Notes under the pieces: model-generated
The model's database searches: none
The model's input: the letters and a program-made list of their open reading frames with translations, nothing else
Told to the model about the DNA's origin: nothing
Shown here: in pieces, positions 35,298 to 42,996 of the stretch
Layout of the letters: each line of letters starts with the position of its first letter
Numbering within the stretch: position 1 is the stretch's first letter
Assembly (NCBI GenBank): GCA_019744975.1
Contig: JAIETP010000006.1
Coordinates: 62,001-126,000, forward strand
DNA: 64,000 nt
Source of the DNA: Burkholderiales bacterium
Lineage (GTDB): Bacteria > Pseudomonadota > Gammaproteobacteria > Burkholderiales > SG8-41
Reading direction: 5' to 3'
Position numbers and translations under genes: made by a program

Positions 35298-37101
35298 CTA
35301 TCGCATCGTGCTCGCCGTCGCCCACGATCTTCTTGCAGCCGCTGCCGCGTGGCTGATTGCGTACTGGCTGCGATTCAACCTGGAGCTTCCAGAGCTTTAT
35401 AACGAGCAATCTCTGAAATCGGTGCTCTGGGTGGTGCCCTTGTACGGGGCCATGTTCCTGTTTTCAGGCCTGTATCGCGGCATCTGGCGTTTTGCCAGTC
35501 TGCCAGACCTGCAGCGCATTATTGTTTCTGTGACGCTGGGTGCGTTGGCCGTGCCCGCCATGCTGTTCATGCTGCAATTGTCCGTGCCACGCTCGGTACT
35601 GGTAGTGAGCCCGGTTTTGCTGGTCATGTTCATGGGCGGCAGCAGGCTGGCATACCGGGGTTGGAAAGAGCGCCGCTTCGGCGCATTGATCCAGGGACAG
35701 CGGGAGCCGGTGATTGTCCTAGGAGCCACGGAAGCGGCGGCAGCCCTGATCAAGGATCTGGTACGCAGCCCGCAATGGCAAGTCATGGGCGTATTCGACA
35801 ACGACCGGGCGAACCATGGCCGCCAGATACACGGGACCACAGTTCACGGGGCGATCAGTGATCTGCCGAAACGGCTGCCACGCCTGAATGTCCGATACGC
35901 CATTATCGCCATGCCCGAGGCCAATCACAGCGCACGACGGCAAGCCGTCGAGGTTGCGCGCACATCCGGGCTGCAGGTGCTGACGGTACCTTCTTTCGAC
36001 GACCTGATGAGCGGCCGTGTTACTGTTTCGCAGATTCGTAATGTCGAACTCGATGACCTGCTGGGCAGGGATCCGATCCGGCTCGACACCACCAAACTGC
36101 AGGATTGGCTGGGCAATCACGTTGTAATGGTTTCCGGTGCCGGCGGCTCGATTGGTTCAGAACTTTGTCGGCAAATCGCCCGGTACCAGCCGCAGCGCAT
36201 CGTCCTTTTTGAAAACAACGAGTTTTCACTTTATGCGATGGAGCAGGAATTTGCAGGACGGTTTCCGGACGTTCCGATCAGCCTGGTAATCGGGGATGTC
36301 AAAGACCGCCGCCGGGTGGAACAGGTCCTATCGACACTAAAACCCACTGTTATTTTTCACGCGGCCGCTTACAAACATGTCCCTTTGATGGAAAGCGAAA
36401 ACGCATGGCAAGCCGTCATCAACAATGTGGGCGGAACCCGCGTACTCGCTGAAACTGCGCAAGCCCATCACGTTGAAAAATTCGTGCTGATTTCCACCGA
36501 CAAAGCGGTCAACCCCACCAATGTGATGGGCGCCACCAAACGCATGGCAGAGCTGGTCTGCCAGTCGCTGCAGCAGCGTGGCGGCACGCGCTTTGTCATC
36601 GTGCGTTTCGGCAATGTGCTCGGCTCCACCGGCAGCGTGATCCCGAAATTTCGCGAGCAGATCGCCGCTGGCGGCCCGGTCACGGTCACCCACCCGGAAA
36701 TCACCCGCTTTTTCATGTCGATTCCGGAAGCGGTACAGCTGGTGATGCAGGCCGGGCTGATGGGCGGCAACGGCGAGATTTTTGTGCTCGACATGGGTGA
36801 GCCGGTAAAAATTGCCGATCTCGCACGCGACATGATCCGGCTGTCCGGATTCGATGAAAAAGACATCAAGGTCGTTTACACCGGACTGCGCCCCGGCGAA
36901 AAACTCTACGAGGAATTGCTCGCCGCGGATGAAAATTCGCTGCCGACGCCGCACCCGAAACTGCGTATCGCCAAGGCGCGTCCGGCGCCGGCAGAATTAC
37001 TCGATCAGCTCACCCCGTGGTTCGCGCGCACTGCGCTGCCCGATGACGCAACCGTGCGCAAAGAACTGCAACAGTGGGTGCCGGAGTACTATCCACAATG
37101 A
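35290..37101 (+). CDS. wbpM: UDP-GlcNAc 4,6-dehydratase-type protein (WbpM/CapD family)
   Basis: From ATG 35290 the protein has 603 residues. Four hydrophobic helices occupy residues about 1-115, a CoA-binding-like domain follows (PVIVLGATEAAAALIKDL), and from about 275 comes the catalytic short-chain dehydrogenase domain with VVMVSGAGGSIGSEL, FHAAAYKHVPLMES and STDKAVNPTNVMGATKR. WbpM converts UDP-GlcNAc to UDP-4-keto-6-deoxy-GlcNAc, the precursor of FucNAc and QuiNAc. The motif set is complete. A start at 35257 is possible but would overlap wbpL by 41 bases. Confidence 0.92.
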   Translation: MPNYRIVLAVAHDLLAAAAAWLIAYWLRFNLELPELYNEQSLKSVLWVVPLYGAMFLFSGLYRGIWRFASLPDLQRIIVSVTLGALAVPAMLFMLQLSVPRSVLVVSPVLLVMFMGGSRLAYRGWKERRFGALIQGQREPVIVLGATEAAAALIKDLVRSPQWQVMGVFDNDRANHGRQIHGTTVHGAISDLPKRLPRLNVRYAIIAMPEANHSARRQAVEVARTSGLQVLTVPSFDDLMSGRVTVSQIRNVELDDLLGRDPIRLDTTKLQDWLGNHVVMVSGAGGSIGSELCRQIARYQPQRIVLFENNEFSLYAMEQEFAGRFPDVPISLVIGDVKDRRRVEQVLSTLKPTVIFHAAAYKHVPLMESENAWQAVINNVGGTRVLAETAQAHHVEKFVLISTDKAVNPTNVMGATKRMAELVCQSLQQRGGTRFVIVRFGNVLGSTGSVIPKFREQIAAGGPVTVTHPEITRFFMSIPEAVQLVMQAGLMGGNGEIFVLDMGEPVKIADLARDMIRLSGFDEKDIKVVYTGLRPGEKLYEELLAADENSLPTPHPKLRIAKARPAPAELLDQLTPWFARTALPDDATVRKELQQWVPEYYPQ

Positions 37102-38342
37102 TCGGCGCAATGGTATTGCAGCCCTTTACCACGGGCATCGGAGCGCTCGGTCGCTGGAGCGCCATCGCCATCGGCGCATCGGTGCCGGTTTCGATTGCAC
37201 TGGATAACGTGCTGTTGGCCGTCGCCCTGCTCGCCTGGCTGGTCGGTCTGCAGTACCGCGACAAGCTGCGGCAGACCTGGGCCAACCCGGTGTATCGCGC
37301 CGCCCTGCTGCTGTTTGTAGTGCTGCTGACGGGAACGCTTTACGGCAAACCGGCCCCGGGGGATGCAAACCTTTTTTTGCTGAAATATCTCGACCTGGCG
37401 CTGATCCCGGTGCTGGGCTGGGCTTTTATCACTGCATCCAGCCGGGAACAGGGCTTACGAACTCTGGCCTGCGGTCTTACGCTGGTACTGTTGATTTCCT
37501 GTGCGTTAAAAATCGGCTTGATCCCTCCCGACCCATGGCTGCGAGGTACGCCGGAATCGTTGCTGCGTGGCATGCCGGAATCCCCTGTTGTGTTCAAACA
37601 ACGCCTGACCCATAACATCCTCATGGCTTTTTCCGGATTTTTATTTGCTTGGTTATGCGTTAGTGCAAGGGCAGGTATAGCAAAAATCGGCTGGGGTAGC
37701 TTGAGCTTACTGGCTGTCGCCAACACCATGCTGATGGTCGAAGGCGCAACCGGTTACGTCCTGCTGGCAGCCTTGGCCCTGCTGTTTAGCTGGCAGCACC
37801 TCCGTTTCCGGGGGGTGGGCATTACCATCGTCCTAAGTCTGATCATCGCCGCGACGCTGATTATGGTCCCGGGACCGTTCCAGAACCGGGCCGGCCAGAT
37901 ACTCCATGAACTGGAGCAGGAAAGCGCCGACCGTCCCGCAACCACTTCAACCGGTTTCCGCATGGAGTTCTACCGCAACACCATGACCCTGATCGAAAAA
38001 AATCCGCTATTCGGCACCGGCACCGGCAGTTTTCCCGCCGCCTACGCGGAACTGGTCAAAGGCACCGGCCAGAATCCCTCGCGCAACCCGCACAACGAAT
38101 TCATGCTGATCACCGTGCAGACCGGCCTGATCGGCCTGGCTGCGTTTCTCTGGTTACTTTGGCAGCAATGGCGCCTGGCCCCGCAGCTGCCAACGCCAAT
38201 CGAACGCGGCCTCGCCCAGGGACTGGTGGTGATGATGGGCATCATCTGCATGCTCAACTCCGCGCTGCTCGACCATACTGAGGGACTGCTGTATGCGTGG
38301 CTGACGGCTTTGCTTTATGCGGGGTTAAAATCAGATGCGTGA
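37098..38342 (+). CDS. O-antigen ligase/polymerase family membrane protein
   Basis: The ATG at 37098 overlaps the wbpM stop as ATGA and gives 414 residues with about eleven hydrophobic helices. A large loop precedes the conserved NPHNEFMLITVQTGLIG near the C-terminus, the HNxxL-type motif of WaaL and Wzy proteins. GTGTGSFPAAYAEL in the loop is also typical. It either ligates undecaprenyl-linked glycan to lipid A-core or polymerises repeat units; sequence alone does not decide. It closes the long plus-strand locus, and its TGA stop lies within the first unit of the heptamer array that follows. Confidence 0.85.
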   Translation: MIGAMVLQPFTTGIGALGRWSAIAIGASVPVSIALDNVLLAVALLAWLVGLQYRDKLRQTWANPVYRAALLLFVVLLTGTLYGKPAPGDANLFLLKYLDLALIPVLGWAFITASSREQGLRTLACGLTLVLLISCALKIGLIPPDPWLRGTPESLLRGMPESPVVFKQRLTHNILMAFSGFLFAWLCVSARAGIAKIGWGSLSLLAVANTMLMVEGATGYVLLAALALLFSWQHLRFRGVGITIVLSLIIAATLIMVPGPFQNRAGQILHELEQESADRPATTSTGFRMEFYRNTMTLIEKNPLFGTGTGSFPAAYAELVKGTGQNPSRNPHNEFMLITVQTGLIGLAAFLWLLWQQWRLAPQLPTPIERGLAQGLVVMMGIICMLNSALLDHTEGLLYAWLTALLYAGLKSDA

Positions 38343-38491
38343 CTGGTGACTGGTGACTGGTAATTGGTAACTGGTGACTGGTGACTGGTGACTGGTAACT
38401 GGTGACTGGTAACTGGTAACTGGTGACTGGTAACTGGTGACTGGTAACTGGTGACTGGTAACTGGTGACTGGTAATTGGTAACTGGTAAAA
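38338..38491 (+). repeat. 21-unit heptamer array, unit GGTRAYT
   Basis: Twenty-one seven-base units run without break from 38338 to 38484, with a degenerate 22nd to 38491. Apart from the first base of the first unit, only two positions vary: G or A at position 4, C or T at position 6 (GGTGACT, GGTAACT, GGTAATT). The first unit contains the TGA stop of the gene before. Two inverted units (AATTACC, AATGACC) follow at 38513-38526. Seven is not a multiple of three and no frame crosses it, so it is not coding. It is too short-period for CRISPR. Confidence 0.95.
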
Positions 38492-38559
38492 CCAACACCC
38501 TAAGCACCTTCCAATTACCAATGACCAAAAATAGCCCTCAGGCCGCTTTATGGCACATA

Positions 38560-38576
38560 ATGTCAAAGTCTGACAT
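38560..38576. promoter_or_regulatory. probable ParD operator palindrome
   Basis: ATGTCA (38560-38565) and TGACAT (38571-38576) form a perfect inverted repeat with a five-base centre, 16 bases before the antitoxin ATG. Antitoxins with ribbon-helix-helix N-termini repress their own operons at such sites. A ribosome site GGAG (38581-38584) follows. Confidence 0.5.
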
Positions 38577-38591
38577 ATCTGGAGATGCCCC

Positions 38592-38864
38592 ATGTCCCTC
38601 AACGTATCGTTGCCTACCGAATTGGAAAACCGTGTGCGTGAGCACGTGGCCTCAGGCTTGTACGGCTCCGCCAGTGAAGTAATCCGCGAGGCATTGCGTT
38701 TGTTCGAGGCCTATCAAACGGTACAGGCCTCCAGCCTTGCGGCACTGAAAGCGGATATCAATCAAGGCCTGGCGGATGCCCGGGCAGGCCGGGTGAGCGC
38801 TATTGACGTTCGTGCAATCAAGGCAAAAGGCCGCGCCGTTTTGCAGTCCAAGGGCTCTGTTTGA
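38592..38864 (+). CDS. parD: type II antitoxin, ParD family
   Basis: The 90-residue protein has a ribbon-helix-helix N-terminus (SLNVSLPTELENRVREHV, then SASEVIREALRLFE) followed by a charged C-terminal arm that would wrap the toxin. This is the ParD/CopG arrangement. A GGAG ribosome site lies seven bases upstream and a palindrome before it is a likely autoregulatory operator. The stop codon overlaps the ATG of the toxin gene (TGATG), as is usual for such pairs. It should neutralise ParE and repress transcription. Confidence 0.9.
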   Translation: MSLNVSLPTELENRVREHVASGLYGSASEVIREALRLFEAYQTVQASSLAALKADINQGLADARAGRVSAIDVRAIKAKGRAVLQSKGSV

Positions 38865-39157
38865 TGGCTGGCGTGGTTTTCACGCAAAGCGCGCAAACCG
38901 ACTTGCTTGAAGCCTGGCTGTTCATCGCCGAGGAAAACCAGACCGCTGCGGATCGCACCCTGGATGCCATCGAGCTTCAGGCGCAAGCGTTATCGACACA
39001 ACCGCTGATAGGGCGAGCGCGGCCAGAGCTGGCAGAAGGTGTGCGCAGTTGGCCGACATCGACGCCTTACATCCTGTATTACCTTACCGGCAACGATAGC
39101 GTGACCATACTGCGCGTTCTCCACCATGCGCGGGATATCCAGAGCGTCAGCTTGTAA
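38864..39157 (+). CDS. parE: type II toxin, ParE family
   Basis: The 97-residue protein fits the RelE/ParE superfamily: VFTQSAQTDLLEAWLFIAEE, then DAIELQAQALSTQPLIGRARPEL and TPYILYYLTGNDSVTILRVLHHARD, ending in the conserved basic-histidine strand. ParE toxins poison DNA gyrase; others of the fold act on ribosomal mRNA, so the target is inferred. The ATG at 38864 overlaps the parD stop. The pair sits between the forward heptamer array at 38338 and inverted heptamer copies at 39187, separating the O-antigen-type block from the core-type block. Confidence 0.9.
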   Translation: MAGVVFTQSAQTDLLEAWLFIAEENQTAADRTLDAIELQAQALSTQPLIGRARPELAEGVRSWPTSTPYILYYLTGNDSVTILRVLHHARDIQSVSL

Positions 39158-39186
39158 AATCCGCGCTCAAACAACATGCACGGTTG

Positions 39187-39206
39187 ATCACCAGTCACCA
39201 GTCACC
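39187..39206 (-). repeat. inverted heptamer copies
   Basis: ATCACC followed by AGTCACC (39193-39199) and AGTCACC (39200-39206) are reverse complements of the GGTRAYT unit of the 38338 array. They lie eight bases before the ATG of the WaaE-like gene, on the far side of parDE. Confidence 0.8.
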
Positions 39207-39214
39207 AACTAAAC

Positions 39215-39964
39215 ATGCGCGTATCAGCCATCATCATCACCAAAAACGCCGAGCCGACCATCCGCCGATGCATCGAATCGGTCGCCTGGGCCGACGAAAT
39301 CGTCGTGGTTGATTCCGGCAGCACCGACCGCACCGAAGAAATTTGCACTGAATTCGGCGTGCGTTTTTATCGCACCTCCGATTTTCCCGGACACGGCCCG
39401 CAGAAAAACCGCGCGCTGGACCACGCTCGGGGTGAATGGATCGTCTCGCTCGATTCCGATGAATGGATGCCGGCTGAACTGCGCGATGAAATTCAGCGCA
39501 AACTGGCTGATCCGGGAAAAGACGCGGCGTTCGCGATTCCGCGCCGCTCCAGTTTCTGCGGCCGCTTCATGAAACATTCCGGCTGGTGGCCGGATCATGT
39601 GGTGCGGCTGTTTCGCCGTGAAGCCAGCCGGTTCTCCGAGGACCACACCCACGACCGGCTGCTCATCAAGGGCAGCACCGGCAGGCTGCGCCAGCCGATC
39701 ATGCACGAAGCCATTACCGATCTCGACCAGATGATCGGCAAGATGAACCTCTATTCCTCATCCTCGGCTCGCATGTTCCACAAAAACGGCCGCCGAGCAT
39801 CAATCTGGACCGCGCTGCTGCACGGCGGCTGGGCGTTTTTCCGCACTTATTTCCTGCGCCTGGGATTCCTCGACGGGCGCGAGGGATTCATGCTCGCCGT
39901 GGCCAATGCCGAAGGGTCTTACTACCGGTATTTGAAACTGATGCTGCTTTCCGGTCAAAAATAA
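39215..39964 (+). CDS. GT2 glycosyltransferase, WaaE/KdtX-like
   Basis: The 249-residue protein has VSAIIITKNAEPTIRRCIES, VVVDSGSTDRTEEIC, the metal-binding SLDSDEW and CGRFMKHSGWWPDHVVRLFR. This signature is shared by WaaE/KdtX enzymes, which add a beta-glucose to heptose I in LPS core. A core-oligosaccharide role is therefore likely and agrees with the GT9 gene nearby. The TAAAAT at 39155-39160, overlapping the parE stop, could be a -10 box for this gene. Confidence 0.85.
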   Translation: MRVSAIIITKNAEPTIRRCIESVAWADEIVVVDSGSTDRTEEICTEFGVRFYRTSDFPGHGPQKNRALDHARGEWIVSLDSDEWMPAELRDEIQRKLADPGKDAAFAIPRRSSFCGRFMKHSGWWPDHVVRLFRREASRFSEDHTHDRLLIKGSTGRLRQPIMHEAITDLDQMIGKMNLYSSSSARMFHKNGRRASIWTALLHGGWAFFRTYFLRLGFLDGREGFMLAVANAEGSYYRYLKLMLLSGQK

Positions 39965-39978
39965 AGTAACTGTGATTA

Positions 39979-40123
39979 AGAGTGCGTAACAAAATGCCAT
40001 ATCTCCCTCATCCCAACCCTTCTCCCGGAGGGAGAAGGGCTTTTCATCCCTCTCCCTCCGGGAGAGGGACCGAGGGTGAGGGTATTTTTGACGTCGAATG
40101 TCATTCATTTTGTTACGCACTCT
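39979..40123. mobile_element. 145-bp MITE-like palindromic element
   Basis: Perfect 18-bp terminal inverted repeats lie at 39979-39996 and 40106-40123 (AGAGTGCGTAACAAAATG and its complement). The interior is itself a near-palindrome made of two CCCTC...GAGGG arms around a short AT-rich centre, so the whole element can fold into one long hairpin. It has no coding capacity. The flanking GTGATTA on both sides (39972-39978 and 40126-40132) may be a target duplication or part of the octamer repeats it sits in. Confidence 0.65.
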
Positions 40124-40227
40124 AAGTGATTAGGTGATTGAGTGATTAAAACCGCAGGCGACAGCCCCCCAATCACCTAATCACTTAATCACCCAATCAC
40201 TTAATCACCAAATTCACCTAATCACCG
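40124..40227. repeat. inverted octamer array (hairpin)
   Basis: Three units on one side (AAGTGATT, AGGTGATT, GAGTGATT, 40124-40147) face seven inverted units of AATCACNN type (40171-40227) across a 23-base GC-rich centre. The eight-base period holds except for one extra base in the sixth inverted unit. The array can form a stem before the GT2 gene at 40249. Confidence 0.9.
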
Positions 40228-40248
40228 AACGTCCAGTCACCAAGCCAA

Positions 40249-41058
40249 ATGCGCACCGCAGTCATCGTAACCACCTACAACCGCTCCGACGCCTTGCGCG
40301 CCGTGCTGGAAGGTTACTTGGTGCAGGACCGGCAGGATTTCGAATTGCTGGTGGCGGATGACGGCTCGACTGACGATACCCGCCGGCTGGTCGCTGAATA
40401 CACCCGGCGCGCGACTTTCCCGCTGCGCCATGTCTGGCAGGAAGACCGCGGCTTCCGGCCCGGTGCGGCGCGCAACCGCGCGCTGGCCGCGACCGGCGCG
40501 GATTATGTGATTTTCACCGACGGTGACTGTGTGCCGCCCGCGGATTTTGTACGTCGCCATGTGACACTGGCCGAGCCCGGTTATTTTCTCGGCGGCAACC
40601 GCATCCTGCTGGCGGAAAGTTTTACCCGCCGCGCGCTGGAACAACAGCTGTCCCTGCACAAACGAAGTAATGCCGCCTGGGTGCTGGCCTGGCTGCGCCG
40701 CGACATCAACCGCCTGCTGCCCCTGCTGCGTTTGCCCGACGGCGCATTCCGCCGACGCCATCCGGCGCAATGGGCAGGCATCAAGACCTGCAACTTTTCC
40801 GCCTGGCGTGCCGATCTGCAGCGGGTCAACGGTTTTGATGAGGCCTACTCAGGCTGGGGGCTGGAAGATTCGGACCTGGTGATCCGTCTGCTCCATGCCG
40901 GCATCAAACACAAAAGCGCACGTTGTGCGACGCCGCTGTTTCACCTCTGGCATCGCGAAAACGACCGCAGCCAGCTGCCGGAGAATCAGCGCCGGCTGGA
41001 TGAACTGCTGGCCTCGCCGCGCATCGAGGCACAACTCGGCCTGAGCCAGTACGCATGA
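40249..41058 (+). CDS. GT2 glycosyltransferase with galactosyltransferase-like C-terminus
   Basis: The product has 269 residues: TAVIVTTYNRSDALRAVLEG, VADDGSTDDT, AARNRALA, the metal-site FTDGDCVPP, and near the C-terminus GWGLEDSDLVIRLLHAGI. This last block is the Glyco_transf_7C-type region found in chondroitin-like and LPS glycosyltransferases. It lies between the WaaE-like and GT9 genes, so a sugar of the LPS core is the likely product. The final four bases overlap the next gene (ATGA). Confidence 0.85.
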   Translation: MRTAVIVTTYNRSDALRAVLEGYLVQDRQDFELLVADDGSTDDTRRLVAEYTRRATFPLRHVWQEDRGFRPGAARNRALAATGADYVIFTDGDCVPPADFVRRHVTLAEPGYFLGGNRILLAESFTRRALEQQLSLHKRSNAAWVLAWLRRDINRLLPLLRLPDGAFRRRHPAQWAGIKTCNFSAWRADLQRVNGFDEAYSGWGLEDSDLVIRLLHAGIKHKSARCATPLFHLWHRENDRSQLPENQRRLDELLASPRIEAQLGLSQYA

Positions 41059-42137
41059 CCACCCGCGCACCGGGGCGAATCCTGGTGGTGGTCACCCGCC
41101 GCATCGGCGATGTGCTGCTCGCCACACCGCTGATCCGTTCACTGAAACAGGCCTGGCCCGCCGCACAGATTGATGTACTGGTGTTTGCCGGCACCGAGGG
41201 TGTGCTCGTCGCCAATCCCGATGTTCATACGGTACACACGGTAGCCGAACGTCCCGGTCTGCCGGTGCATCTCGGCTTGCTGCTGCGCCTCTGTCGGCGT
41301 TACGAGCTCGCGCTGTCGCTGGTGCCCGGTGACAGGCCGACGCTTTATGCCTGGCTCGCCGGACAACGCAGCATCGGTTTGCTGCTGGATCAGCCCGGAC
41401 AGCGCTGGAAGCAGCACTTGCTCGATCAGTGGGTCGCGCTCGACGCCGCCAACACCCACACGGTGCGGGCGCACCTGCAACTGGCCGGAGCACTCGGCAT
41501 CCCCGCGGTCTCCGACGTCGTGTTGTCCTGGTCGCCGGAAGACGCGGCCGCCGTCGATACACTGCTGGTCAAACCCTGTGGTGCGCTGGCGGTGCTGCAT
41601 CCTTATCCGAAATTCCGCTACAAGATGTGGCATCAGCAGGGCTGGATCGATGTCGCAAGCTGGCTGCTCGACAACGGGGTGCGAGTCGTACTGACCGGCG
41701 GCCCGGATGCCGATGAACGCGCTTATGTGGATGCCATTGCACAACAACTGCCGGCCGGCGTCATCAACGCCGCCGGCAAACTTCCACTCGGGGGCGTCGC
41801 CGCACTGCTGTCCCGCGCGCAGTTTTATGTCGGCCCCGACACCGCGGTCACCCACATGGCCGCCGCGACCGGTGTGCCGACCATCGCCCTGTTCGGCCCG
41901 ACCGATCCGCTGAAATGGGGACCCTGGCCCCAGGGCCATCCTGCCGCAAACAATCCCTGGCGCCGCAGCGGTGATCAGCGCAGCGGCAATGTACAAATCA
42001 TCCAGGGCCGCGCCAGTTGTGTACCCTGCGGCCACGAGGGCTGCGAACGGCATATCGGCAGCAGTAGTGACTGCCTGTTGGCCATCCCCGCAACTGCCGT
42101 GATTAATTTTTTAAAAACAATAAGTTATGCAAAATAA
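41055..42137 (+). CDS. GT9 glycosyltransferase (ADP-heptose:LPS heptosyltransferase family)
   Basis: This 360-residue protein has the GT9 N-terminus ILVVVTRRIGDVLLATPLI and the donor-site block YVGPDTAVTHMAAATGVPTIALFGPTD (only the ends are characteristic: GPDTAVTHMAA and LFGPTDP). A cluster of cysteines follows (CVPCGHEGC), also seen in WaaQ-like enzymes. It should add heptose or a related sugar to the inner core of LPS. WaaC, WaaF and WaaQ cannot be told apart here. The end overlaps the methyltransferase gene by 11 bases. Confidence 0.87.
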   Translation: MTTRAPGRILVVVTRRIGDVLLATPLIRSLKQAWPAAQIDVLVFAGTEGVLVANPDVHTVHTVAERPGLPVHLGLLLRLCRRYELALSLVPGDRPTLYAWLAGQRSIGLLLDQPGQRWKQHLLDQWVALDAANTHTVRAHLQLAGALGIPAVSDVVLSWSPEDAAAVDTLLVKPCGALAVLHPYPKFRYKMWHQQGWIDVASWLLDNGVRVVLTGGPDADERAYVDAIAQQLPAGVINAAGKLPLGGVAALLSRAQFYVGPDTAVTHMAAATGVPTIALFGPTDPLKWGPWPQGHPAANNPWRRSGDQRSGNVQIIQGRASCVPCGHEGCERHIGSSSDCLLAIPATAVINFLKTISYAK

Positions 42138-42996
42138 TCCTCTGCCCTACATCACCGACTGCCCGGTGGGCTGTACAGCCCCGATCGTCGATACCACTTT
42201 GATCGTCGATGAAGGTGCGCTGCGGCGCTGCAGCGGCTGCGGCCAGTTGCTGAGCCGCGCCAGCGAAGCGCGTTACTGGGAAACCATGGCGCAGTTCGAT
42301 GCCGGGGAATTCAACCTGATCGACGGCCAGGCGCTCGGCCGCCGCGACGCCGTGGCGCAACGCCGCCTCGCACGGATTGCCGCGTTGTTAAGCAAGGCAC
42401 CACGCGACATCCGGCTCTGCGACATCGGCTGCTCACGCGGCCAGTTCGTTGCCGCCGCCATCGGCGCCGGATTTCCGGCTGAAGGTGTGGAGCCTGCGCC
42501 GCGTATCGCCGAAGCGGCGCGCCGCGCCGGGCGGCCGGTACGCACCGGCCTGCTCGAAGACCAGAAATTTTCCGACGCAACATTTGACGCGCTGACGCTG
42601 TTCGAAGTGGTGGAACACCTGCGCGCCCCGCTGCCGCTGCTCGCCGAATGCCGGCGCATCCTGAAACCCGGCGGCATCTTGCTGATCAGCACCGGCAATG
42701 CCGCCAGCTGGACCACCGCGGCGATGGGTGCGCGCTGGGATTATTTCGACATGACGCGCGACGGCGGGCACATCAGCTTTTTCAACCCGCAGTCGATGGC
42801 ACAACTCGCCGCCAATGCCGGATTCCGTGTCGAGCGCATCGATACCGCTCGCGTCAAATTCGCCGACCGGGAAAACACGCCGCGTCTGCGTTATGTGCTG
42901 GGCAAGCTGGTGGCGGAAGCCTTGAACCTGCCGGCACAGCTCACCGGCCGCGGCCACGACCTGCTCGCCTATTTGCGCAAACCTTCCGCGGGCTGA
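42127..42996 (+). CDS. class I SAM-dependent methyltransferase
   Basis: The 289-residue protein has an N-terminal cysteine set (DCPVGC and CSGCGQ) that may bind zinc. The core follows with LCDIGCSRGQFVAAA, AEGVEPAP, FDALTLFEVVEHLRAP and RRILKPGGILLIST. It belongs to the Methyltransf_23 group often found with LPS glycosyltransferases. It is translationally linked to the GT9 gene and meets the minus-strand GT39 gene tail to tail with a 28-base overlap. A core or O-antigen sugar is the likely acceptor. Confidence 0.84.
   Translation: MQNNPLPYITDCPVGCTAPIVDTTLIVDEGALRRCSGCGQLLSRASEARYWETMAQFDAGEFNLIDGQALGRRDAVAQRRLARIAALLSKAPRDIRLCDIGCSRGQFVAAAIGAGFPAEGVEPAPRIAEAARRAGRPVRTGLLEDQKFSDATFDALTLFEVVEHLRAPLPLLAECRRILKPGGILLISTGNAASWTTAAMGARWDYFDMTRDGGHISFFNPQSMAQLAANAGFRVERIDTARVKFADRENTPRLRYVLGKLVAEALNLPAQLTGRGHDLLAYLRKPSAG

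Noticed and set aside
38338-38491. CRISPR-like array
   Set aside because: Units are seven bases with no spacers, and no cas gene is near.
38338-40227. Genomic island or IS insertion around parDE
   Set aside because: No transposase, integrase, tRNA or target duplication is visible; only repeats and a MITE-like element, which do not prove an island.
42969-42996. Frameshift or misassembly at the overlapping ends of the methyltransferase and GT39 genes
   Set aside because: Both frames end in normal family C-termini and a short tail-to-tail overlap is common in compact genomes.
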